Source: Silurus meridionalis (Eukaryota; Chordata; Actinopteri; Siluriformes; Siluridae). From it: a stretch of DNA of 64,000 nucleotides. Of this stretch, positions 35,532 through 44,543 are shown in pieces. The notes under the pieces were generated by a model that saw only the letters and a list, made by a program, of their open reading frames with translations, was not told where the DNA came from and did no database searches. The stretch spans positions 8,213,786-8,277,785 of the forward strand of contig NC_060902.1 of the NCBI RefSeq assembly GCF_014805685.1. The letters run 5' to 3'. The first letter of the stretch is position 1; each line of letters starts with the position of its first letter. The position numbers were made by a program, and so were the translations under genes.

Positions 35532-36274
35532 TGAGGGAGGCAGCTGGAAAAGTACTTGGTGTAACATCTGGAAATAGAAAGGTAGACAAAGAGACATGGT
35601 GGTGGAATAAGAAAGTGCAGTAGAGCAATAGGAGAAAGAGGTTGGCAAAACAGAAGTGGGATAGACAGAGTGATGAGAAAAGTAGGCAGGAGTACAAGGA
35701 GATGCAGCAGCAGGTAAAGAGGGATGTGGCGGAAGCCAAGGAAAAGGCATATGAGGAGCTGTATGAGAGGTTGGACACTAAGGAAGGAGAAAAGGATTTG
35801 TAGCGATTGGCCAGGCAGAAAAACTGAGCTGGGAAGGCTGTGCTGCAAGTTAGAGCAATAAAGGATGGAGATGGAAATGTGTTGACTAGTAAGGAGAGTG
35901 TGTTGAGAAAGTGGATGGAGTATTTTGAGCAGCTGATGAATTAGGAAAATAAGAGAGAGAGAAGGTTGGGTGGTGTGGAGTTGGTGAAGAAGGAAGTGGA
36001 TAGGATTAGTAAGATGGAAGTGAGAGCAGTGATTAAGAGGATAAAGAGTGGGAAGTCGGTTGGACCAGATTACATACCTGTAGAAGCATGGAGACGTTTA
36101 GGAAAGATGGCAGTGGAGTTTTAAACCAGATTGTTTAACAAGATTCTGGAAGGTGAGAAGATGCCTGAGGAATGGAGAATGAGTGTGCTGGTACCAATCT
36201 TTAAGAATAAGGGAGATGTGCAGACCTGCAGTAACTACAGGGGAATAAAGTTGATCAGTCACACCATGAAATAA

Positions 36275-37390
36275 TTGGAAAGAGTAGTGGAAGCCAGGCT
36301 GAGAGAAGAGGTGACCATCTGTGAGCAGCAGTATGGTTTCATGCCGAGGAAGAGCACCACAGATGCCTTATTTGCTTTGAGAATGGTGATGGAGAAGTCT
36401 AGAGAAGGACAGAAGGAGTTGCATTGTGTGTTTGTGGATTTAGAGAACATGTACGACAGAGTGCCAAGAAAAGAGCTGTGGTACTGTATGAGGAAGTCAG
36501 GTGTGTCAGAGAAGTATGTGAGGGTGGTGCAGGACATGTATAAGGACAGTGTGACAGAAATGAAGTGTGCAGTAGGAACGACAGACTGGTTCAAGGTGAA
36601 GGTTGGACTGCATCAAGGATCGGCTCTGAGCCCTTTCCTGTTTGCAGTGGTGATAGACAGGTTGACGGACGAGGTCAGACAGGAGTCTCCCTGGACTATG
36701 ATGTTTGCGGATGATATTATTTGTGGTGAGAGTAAGGAGCAGGTTGAGAAAAGCCTGGAGAGGTGGAGGTACGTGCTGGAGAGAAGGGGATTAAGAGTCA
36801 GTAGGAGTAAGACAGAGTACATGTGTGTGAATGAGAGGGAATGCAGTAGAGGGGTGCGGTTGCAGGGAGAAGAGGTGGAGAAGGTGGAGGAGTTCAGGCA
36901 ACTGGGGTCAACAGTGCAAATTAATGGAGAGTGTGTTAGAGAAGTGAAGAAAATAGTGCAGGCAGGGTGGAGTGGGTGGAGAAGAGTGACAGGAGTGATT
37001 TGTGATAGAAGGGTATCTGCAAGAGTGAAAGGGAAAGTTTATAGGACTGTGGTGAGACCTGCGATGTTGTATGGTTAAGAGACAGTGGCATTGAGTAAAA
37101 GACAGGAGGTGGAGGTGAAGGTAGCAGAGCTGAAGATGTTGAGGTTTTCGTTGGGAGTGACGAGGATGGACAGGATTAGAAATGAGTTTATTAGAAGGAC
37201 AGCGCATGTAGGATGTTTTGGAGACAAGGTGAGGAAATGGAGATTGAGATGGTTTGGACATGTGCAGAGGAGGGACATGGGGTATATCGATAGAAGAATG
37301 CTGAGAATGGAGCCACCAGGAAGGAGGAAAAGAGGAAGACCAAGGAGGCAGTTTATGGATGTGGTGACGAAAGACATGCAGGTAGGGTGA
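36275..37390 (+). pseudogene. RTE reverse transcriptase domain, broken
   Basis: Contains 'QYGFMPRKSTTDALFALRMV', 'HCVFVDLENMYDRVPRKELW', 'VGLHQGSALSPFLFAVVIDR' and the active site 'MMFADDIIC'. A stop after MLYG at 37,076-37,078 is followed, in another frame, by the C-terminal 'RWFGHVQRRDMGYIDRRMLR' block. The canonical FADD is intact but the frame is not. Confidence 0.88.
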
Positions 37391-37479
37391 AAAAGGCAGA
37401 TAAAGAGGACAGGGTGGTATGGAGAAGGATGATCGATCCGCTGTGGCGACCCCTGAAGGGAGAACCCGAAAGAAGAATT

Positions 37480-39218
37480 AGATCATCGCCTCACATTCAA
37501 TAATGTTTGCCATCTTCTTGAGGTTGTGCCCTAGCTTCAGTGCTAAAGATGGTGTTTTGTAAGTGCTTGTCTCCTCATTCAAGCCAGCCACACTGAACTG
37601 CTTCCGCCATCCGTTTACTTCTTCAGCATCATGACCTTCACATTTGAATTAACAGGTAAAGATGATTCTCTGCTGTCATGTTTGTCAGATAAAGAAGACT
37701 GTCCAGTGTCTTTGTTCACAGAAGAGGATTCTTTAGTTCCACTGCTCACCAATGAACTAGAACATGTCACACGCCTTCTTTTACATTGTTGGATCTTGAT
37801 GTTTTTTAATCATCCCTTCTTTTTTTTATGCTCTTTGACTTTTCTTGCTGAACTCTCTTCCTCTGTTGAACTGCTACTGTCTGACTCTTCTTCTGTCTTT
37901 GGTATATACTCATACTCACTGAACTCTGAACTTAACTGAGATTATTCTGTTGCATATCCAAGCATTTTCCTGTTAAGCTGTGAATAAAAGCTTAGAGTTA
38001 GAACTTAGAAGTCTTGATCCAAAATGCCAAGAAAAACAAAATATTAAACCTGTAAATACCTGTCCAAAGTGAAACATTCAGGAAAAACGAGTAAAGGCAG
38101 AGAGGAGTGATACACAATGCGAAGAGGTGTAATGTGGTATTCAGAAACGTTTTTGAAGGTTGGCAGATCTAAAAAAATGTACTGCAGTACAACGACTCAA
38201 TTGCTTTTTGTCTTAATTGGTTTAAATATTGGAATTCTGCTGTATTCTGCTGTTTTTTTATTTTTGTGTCTTTTGTCTTGACACTGGCCACTTTTCATAT
38301 TAACAAGTAAAGATATTCAAATAAACGTACGATTACACAGTCGGTTCTTCTAAGCTCAGGTACACTTGGGTCTGGGTCTGGTATGAGCTTAAGAATAACG
38401 GTACCATCACTCTCTTCGGAGCACTGTTGTACTTCCTGAAAAATATTCTGAATAATCAGCACAGCAGATCTCAACACTGGGAAAGGCAGACTGCTACCAG
38501 AACTCCCTATCATTTTTATTTAAACTGTAGTAGATCATCTGGCAGGGTATTGTGGGGAGTCCTGTGGCTTACTGTCTAGGGTGCATACTGAGCACTATGA
38601 CCTGGGGTTAAATCTAACCCAGAGCTTCTACTGCATTACCAGTTTGTGGGCTAACTGCTGACTAAAGTGCTGACTGAAAAACACAAGCTTGATGTGATGA
38701 TGTTGAAAAAGGCCACAAACATTAGACTGACAAGTCATACAAATAACACTAACCTTTGCTTTCATGCACTGATATAAAAATAAAGTCTTCTCCCTTTCAT
38801 CATTTATAGTACGCCTTCATGTATCGTTTGTCACAAGCACTGTGATGCGCTCTAAGTTTCTGCAGGTGACTCAAGTGATGGTTTTGAACCTACAGAACCA
38901 AAGTGCTAAGTACGTTTTCAAGTTTTTTGGAAGCTTGACTTTTTCTGTTTATGCTACCTCCAGAATTGAACCTTTTAATTTGGACTTATTGTTGACAGCA
39001 ATAAATACCAGGTGAACCACACAGGATTTGGTGGGGTTCAGGTGGTTGCCTGACTCATATTTTTGCAAACATTTTGCTAGTGCAGATTGGCTTTTGTAAT
39101 GACTTGGGTGAGATATCGCATTGAAAAAAAAAATCCAGATCTGTAAATCACTAGTGTTTGCCTACCTTTATCTTCTCTTCAAGACCATCCGACACATCAT
39201 CCACTGAATGATGGGGTC
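37480..39218. other. Mostly non-coding; holds exons of the decayed gene
   Basis: Apart from the exon-like pieces of the decayed minus-strand gene (37.5-37.9 and 38.3-38.5 kb) I see no other feature. I looked for GDF11 exons 1 and 2 (prodomain) here on both strands and saw none. Confidence 0.5.
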
Positions 39219-39290
39219 AGGGGTGGCCAACCAGACCGAGAGCTAAATTTTTTACTGTGTTACCGCAAAGAGCCACATCATACACATGGG
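39219..39290 (+). mobile_element. hAT-like element, left end only
   Basis: caggggtggccaaccagacc followed by gagagctaa resembles the terminal inverted repeat of fish hAT-Charlie-type elements. The expected mirror end is not found before the GDF11 exon, so the element is truncated or runs into the CA repeats. Confidence 0.55.
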
Positions 39291-39360
39291 CACACACACA
39301 CACACACACACATGAACATCACCCCCCACACACACCACCACACCACCACCACCACCACCA

Positions 39361-39428
<68 letters not shown>
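39291..39428. repeat. (CA)n / (CAC)n microsatellite
   Basis: CA repeats, then a CAC run at about 39,333-39,363, then about 34 CA units. Confidence 0.95.
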
Positions 39429-39430
<2 letters not shown>

Positions 39431-39550
39431 CTGCTCAGTCAGATTTATTGTGAAAGTCACACACCAACATAATGACAGAAATTGACTCCTACAGTTCTAA
39501 GACCACAGGACAGTAATTTTCAACAATTAACATTGTGTCTCACACACACA

Positions 39551-39844
39551 TCTCGCTGCTGCTGCTACCCACTCACAGTGGACTTTGAAGCATTTGGATG
39601 GGATTGGATCATTGCTCCTAAACGCTACAAGGCTAACTACTGTTCAGGCCAGTGTGAGTACATGTTCATGCAGAAATACCCACACACCCATTTGGTGCAG
39701 CATGCCAATCCCAGAGGCTCAGCCGGACCCTGCTGTACGCCCACCAAAATGTCCCCCATAATTATGCTCTACTTTGATGACAAGCAGCAGATCATCCACG
39801 GAAAGATTCCCGGCATGGTGGTGGATCGCTGCGACTGCTCTTAG
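39551..39844 (+). pseudogene. gdf11: GDF11 final exon, 5'-truncated relic
   Basis: GDF11 is a secreted TGF-beta-family ligand that patterns the axis. The plus frame from [12 protein letters not shown] to VDRCDCS and the stop is collinear with the last 97 residues of the 109-residue mature ligand without a gap. [14 protein letters not shown] and [17 protein letters not shown] identify GDF11 over myostatin. Missing: the first 12 mature residues with their cysteine, the RXXR cleavage site and the whole prodomain. Immediately upstream are CA repeats and a hAT end. Changes at positions normally invariant include an extra Cys after RCC, SPII for SPIN, IIHGK for IIYGK and CDCS for CGCS. Synteny beside SARNP supports orthology. 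Probably a relic of a GDF11 gene; a live exon using the tcacag acceptor at about 39,583-39,588 is less likely. Confidence 0.75.
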
Positions 39845-40505
39845 ACACAAATGGTGGCTTATTTGGTCTGCTCATGACTGTTCAAGTGTCTCCTGGTTTC
39901 CTCCTTTTTTTTTTTTTTTTTTATGTTTGTTGCTCCTGGTTTTGATTTTAAGTGTTTGCGTTTAACTGTTTAATAGCTGTAAGATAGATTTTTTTTTTAA
40001 TTGGCTCCAAAGTGTTTAAGCCAGTTTCTAAGCCTGTTCACTCTCTCTTACCAAAAAGGCAAAAACCCAACACTAAATAGGGATCATGCAATGCCCTCTG
40101 TAAATACTGTGACAGTTCTGTCACAGACTGTGACTGTGACAGAAAAAAAAACCAATGCTGTTTCTTGCTGTTAATTTCTACAAACGAGAATATTCACAGT
40201 TTCAACACATCTAAACGAAGTAAGTATGCGCTCATATTAAACTACAATGGCTGCCTAACTTTTTTTTTAAATGTGCTAAATATTTATACTAAATAAATAT
40301 AAAAAATTATATATATAGGAATCCCCCGCTTTACCGCAGTTACAATCTCGTGGAATTGCATTTGCCACATAAATAATTTGTGTCGCTGATTTTCCTCTCA
40401 CGATAGACCTAAAATGTTATAAGAATTGTTTTATGGAGTTTTATGTTGAAATAATGACATTTATTAATAAAAATATAATTATTAATTATAAAATGAAGTA
40501 AAATG

Positions 40506-40726
40506 GTCCCCTGGTGGTCTAGTGGTTAGGATGCGGCGCTCTCACCGCTGAGGCCCGGGTTCGATCCCCGGTCAGGGAACCAACCCCAGCCACTCTTAGT
40601 GCTGGTCCCAAGCCTGGATAAATGGGGAGGGTTGCATTAGGAAGGGCATCCAGCGTAAAAACGTGTCAAATCAAACATGCGGATGATCCGCTGTGGCGAC
40701 CCCTAATGGGAGAAGCCGAAATAAAG
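40506..40726 (+). mobile_element. Composite SINE: tRNA-Glu head, RTE 5' and 3' parts
   Basis: A 221-bp insertion bounded by a 19-bp target duplication (40,487-40,505 and 40,727-40,745, one mismatch). It consists of a tRNA-Glu-like head (40,508-40,579) with a CCA (40,580-40,582), a segment matching the RTE LINE 5' region (actcttagtg through aagggcatccagcgtaaa, compare 34,376-34,446), then directly the RTE 3' tail (gatccgctgtggcgacccct, compare 37,434). The shared tail implies mobilisation by RTE machinery. Confidence 0.88.
40508..40579 (+). tRNA. tRNA-Glu(CTC)-like SINE head
   Basis: Folds as a cloverleaf: acceptor cccctgg/tcaggga with one mismatch at the first pair, anticodon stem cggcg/cgctg around ctctcac (anticodon CTC), T arm ccggg/cccgg. 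The A and B box promoters (tagtggttagga; ggttcgatcc) look intact. As it is the head of a retroposed SINE flanked by a target duplication, it is probably not a functional tRNA gene, though a scanner may call it. Confidence 0.7.
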
Positions 40727-40838
40727 TATAAAATGAAGTCAAATGTTAATACAGTACTGTACAGTACTGTATATATAGCATAGCATCCATTTATTGCAGT
40801 TTTGGAACGTAACCACTGTGATAAACGGGGGATTACTC

Positions 40839-40914
<76 letters not shown>
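40839..40914. repeat. (TG)n(TA)n microsatellite
   Basis: TG run then about 27 TA units. Confidence 0.95.
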
Positions 40915-40915
<1 letters not shown>

Positions 40916-41934
40916 GTGCAGGATAATAAAAACATTTCTGAAGGTCTCTCTCTCTCTTTATGAGCATCTTAAGCTTATTTGGAATGTTGGATGGATTGCA
41001 TTTTAACATTGACAATTGTCAAAACAATTATAACAAGGAGATCAGCAAACTGTTCGAGATCAGCGGTTTGGAGTCAGCAAATGAAAGTTCAAATCCCACT
41101 GACTGCCAGTAAAACAAACCCCTCAACCACTGCTCAACTCTGTTTACGGATTGGATTCTGCCTCGATGTAATCACATTGGTTCAAATGTGATGTACAATT
41201 TAGTGTGTTTTCACTAAAGGAAATTTAGTTTGTTGATTTGAAATTTTCTTAAATAAATGCAATATTGTGCGCTATGTGGCAGCAGACCCTCATTGTTGTA
41301 ATAGTGAAATAAGCAGAATGCAGTACATGCTTGGTCCTTTTTAATCTACAGATTAGCACACATGCAGCCATGATAAATTGACAGAATTTACACCAAGCCT
41401 ACATAGAGGTTGGGATATTACTGGAATTACCTTTTACTGAAATATATGTAAAGATCTGGCTACTCACATTTGGTCATTTGCTGTAAATGAACATTACTTC
41501 AGTATTGACAAGTTAAATACATGAATTGTGCTGAATAATACAATATTTCATTAATTTGTAACATTGTTCTTTTGGATCATTATTCAAAATAGAAATTCTT
41601 CTCCAAAGAATCATTAACCCTTTCTATTCTGGGTTTTATTTTTATCAGCGTTTTCAATTCCTCTGGTTGTAGCAATAGTAGATGAGGCCGAAAATTGTGT
41701 ACTTGACCTCCTCCAATCATTAAGCCAAGACATGCTCGGTGCAGGATCCAAATCCAGGATTTGTGCGAGACATTTCATTTTTGACTGAATTTTCTGTCAT
41801 CATTTTTCATAATTTTGTTGCCCATACAGGCACAAAATTTTTTTTTTCAAAATTAAAATCTGAGCAATTTATGAAGTAATGAAGCACACGGCCCCAATAA
41901 ACCATGGATATTACCTTTACATCACATTAAGTTC
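40915..41934. other. No feature recognised
   Basis: AT-rich DNA without supported coding sequence on either strand. Confidence 0.4.
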
Positions 41935-42002
41935 CCTGTAAAGCTGCTTTGAGACAATGTCAGTTGTTAAAAGCGCTATGCAAATAAAAATTAATTGATT
42001 TT
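41935..42002 (+). repeat. L2-type LINE 3' tail
   Basis: gtaaagctgctttgagacaa followed by tgtcagttgttaaaagcgct and attaattg words matches in reverse complement the tail of the L2 element at 14,421-14,490. Confidence 0.75.
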
Positions 42003-42338
42003 TTTGAGAGAGGAGAAAAAAAAAAAAAAGGTACAGCTGTATGATCAGAAACAAATGTTATCCAAAGTGAAACGCAGTAGATCAACTGCTGCAATTCTGA
42101 CGAATTAATATCTGGTCAGTGCCTCAAAGTGAATTAATGCGAAGATGAAATCAAATTGCTATAATGAATTTTAGTAAAAAAAAATTCAGCAAGTAAAAAC
42201 ACATACATAAAAGCCTTTCTGGGTGTTTATTTTAAATCAATCTGTTAGAGTAAATGCTAAACAAAACAAATGCTACTACTAATAATAATTGCCCTGCAGA
42301 TTAAAAACAAACTGAGCTGTGCAGAAATTTGGCAGGTG

Positions 42339-42344
42339 TTTATT
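42339..42344 (-). terminator. SARNP polyadenylation signal (AATAAA)
   Basis: AATAAA on the minus strand about 126 nt after the SARNP stop codon, a normal spacing for a short 3' UTR. Confidence 0.5.
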
Positions 42345-42469
42345 GTACAGAACTTGAGACACATTGAATAACTAAAAATACATCATGTTCCAACAGCTGA
42401 AAGATAAAAAAAAAATAATACAAAAAGTTAAAAGAAAAACTCACAAAAAAAAAAAAAAAAAAAAAAAAG

Positions 42470-44508
42470 TCACACATTTCCAAACCGCTCCGCCCGCTTT
42501 CGCTTCTTTGCCTAAGGAAAAAAGAGCAACAAACCACATTTAAGAATTAAAGTAAAATAAATGTACAGTGGAACCCGGTTATGTCGATGTCCTAGGGGGT
42601 TGCCAAAAAGCGTCGAGATAACCGATGATCGAGATAAATAAAAACCAATATGGCGGCAATATATTAACGTGCTTGAAATTTCTTTATGTACATGATGTGC
42701 GTTATTAAATGAGAATGTACATGCACGTGTTTTTTGGAGGGTTTTTTTTTTTTACACAACAGTGTTGCCGCGATTTGTTTGATGAAGGCATGCTATAAAA
42801 ATGTACATACATGTTTACACCAAAAGGCATATGTGCACCAACTAACAGCAGACATTTACCAGTATACAATACAAACCACCGTTGAGTCTCAAAACAAACC
42901 TTTATTATATTCTCCAATATTGCAAACACAAAGATCGCTCACAAAATCACACAAAACGTGCAGGGTGTAGTTCGTTTTTACAAAAAGCTAACCAGTGTCA
43001 AAATTTAATTCTCAAGTCATTTCACTCTGACACAGCTCTGAAATGTGTCCTACACCTGTAGCATCTGTAAGGCTTGATTTTTCCACCACTTCCGCGAGTT
43101 TTTCTGTGGCTGCCCAGTGCCGTCTCACTACCATATTTTCGCGTATATAAGATGCACCCTGGGCGAGGGGTATGTAAAACTTTCTATAAGACACGTCTTA
43201 TATACGCGAAAATACGGTAGCGAGATGGTGACGTGGTAAAAGCCGGCGATTGGTCATGCGGATCGAGATAACCGATGTTAAGTGGCAAATTGCCCCCCCC
43301 GTGCTTGAGATATTAGGGTTCGTCGACATAAAAGAATCGACATAACCGATTAAAAAATGCTAAGACAAAACGAGAATTTGGCGGTTCCACTTCAAAAACG
43401 TCGACTTAATAGGGTTGGCGAGTTAACCGAGGTAGAGATAAGTGGGTTCGACTGTATATAATTTAAATATAAATTCTAGCTTCTTGTTCAATTGTAAAAT
43501 TAATTATAATAAAACCTCAAGCATGGTTACCTCTGAATCATCAGGTCCAACCGAGGCAGCACTGGTCACAATTCCAAATCTCTCCTTTCTCTTCTTCAGC
43601 TTTTCATCTTCTTCAACCTGCACAAAGAACAGAAGACTCCATCAAGTAAATGTGTTTGCCACTAATATGTATTTTTTCAAAATTTCAGGCTCTTCCATTT
43701 TGTAAAAGAATGCCGCAATAACTTTATATTAATTATAGCGTTTATACTGCTGCTAGAATTAGAGACCTTTAATATGTGCTCAAGTGTATAAGAAATATAT
43801 ACGTTTACTGTATATGAATATTCTATTCATAACAATATAAAGCTCTCAAATCAAGCAGATATAGGTGAAGAGTATTACATCTAACCCGAACAGGGGAAAA
43901 AAATATTTAAAAACTCGGCGTGACAATAAGTTCAGTTTATTTTAATGGGTTTCTCATTTAACAGATCCAAATTCAATAGAGCAACTTTGGGGAGGTTTTA
44001 GGAGATTTGCAGCATGAATGTGCAGCAATTACACTGTGATCAGAAGGATGTATTCAAAAAGGATATTGATTTGGCTCCTGCAAAAGCCTTCACAGATCAG
44101 TGAAGGTCTTCCTCTACATTTGGGAGCATGCCTGTGTACTGAATCTGAGCACTGATGTCTGACAAAATACCCTGCTGTGAGGTTGGTATTCTTATTAATC
44201 CCAAATGTGTTCAGCAGTTTTAAGGGTTTTTTTTTTTTTTTTTTTTCAGAATTGTGTATCAAACTGGTAGCCCTTCACATTAGTCGGTACCCAAGAAGTA
44301 GCTCTCAGTGTCAAAAAGGTTGGTGACCCCTGTTATAGATCATACAAGTACCTATGTTCTGTCTAAATGAATAAGTGGCTGTTTTTTTTTTTTTTTTTTT
44401 TTACAAACAAACCTGTTTCATGCACTTTTTCTCTCTGGTTTGATGTTTGTCTGCATATAACTGCCTACTGAGAGGTGGTGTCAAACTGATGATTGTGGAC
44501 ATGAATAC

Positions 44509-44543
<35 letters not shown>

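Larger units (their letters stand above)
34345..37476 (+). mobile_element. RTE-clade LINE, near full length, inactivated
   Basis: A 5' region beginning aacccagccattagggaggc, an endonuclease ORF, an RT region and a 3' tail gatccgctgtggcgacccct followed by gaagg-type purine repeats. The tail recurs at 40,685 (SINE) and 62,990 (second copy). Multiple stops between 35,531 and 36,275 make it inactive. It lies in the decayed gene above. No clean target duplication was found. Confidence 0.9.
32880..38512 (-). pseudogene. Decayed multi-exon gene of unknown function
   Basis: Minus-strand exon-like pieces: 38,512-38,340 (MIGSSGSSLPFPVLRSAVLI..., DGTVILKLIPDPDP); 37,930-37,490, acidic/Ser-rich 'EYEYIPKTEEESDSSSSTEE', then in a second frame 'NGWRKQFSVAGLNEETSTYK' and 'TPSLALKLGHNLKKMA'; 34,110-34,036 (MDSEGSDSENEKENNASPP, followed by a gtagt donor); 33,885-33,837 ('KSKKLTAEVGRHKSHQPAK', donor gtaat); 33,074-32,890 with 'WSTEEIQAVKKTLMDYISSG' and 'GWEAVKCYFKNRIDS'. 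The last piece resembles a C-terminal basic domain of a multi-copy fish protein family I know only as uncharacterised. A TAG interrupts NPWR*WSTEE and a frameshift lies near 37,625, so it is probably dead. An RTE LINE splits it. Confidence 0.45.
40316..40838. mobile_element. TA-flanked MITE (Tigger-like ends) hosting a SINE
   Basis: The left end (gaatcccccgctttaccgca) and the reverse complement of the right end (gtaatcccccgtttatcaca) are inverted repeats. There is a TA next to the left edge. The interior is interrupted by the SINE at 40,506-40,726. Confidence 0.6.

Noticed and set aside
35274..35750. Minus-strand ORF of 158 codons
   Set aside because: It is antisense to the purine-rich RTE LINE; its Ser/Leu/Pro-rich product is a shadow of the real plus-strand frame.
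36908..37377. Minus-strand ORFs of 100-117 codons
   Set aside because: Antisense shadows of the RTE RT domain.
39257..39472. His/Thr-rich ORF
   Set aside because: Translation of the CA and CAC microsatellite.
40508..40579. Functional tRNA-Glu gene
   Set aside because: It is the head of a SINE bounded by a 19-bp target duplication and has a mismatch at the first acceptor pair. I list it only as tRNA-like.
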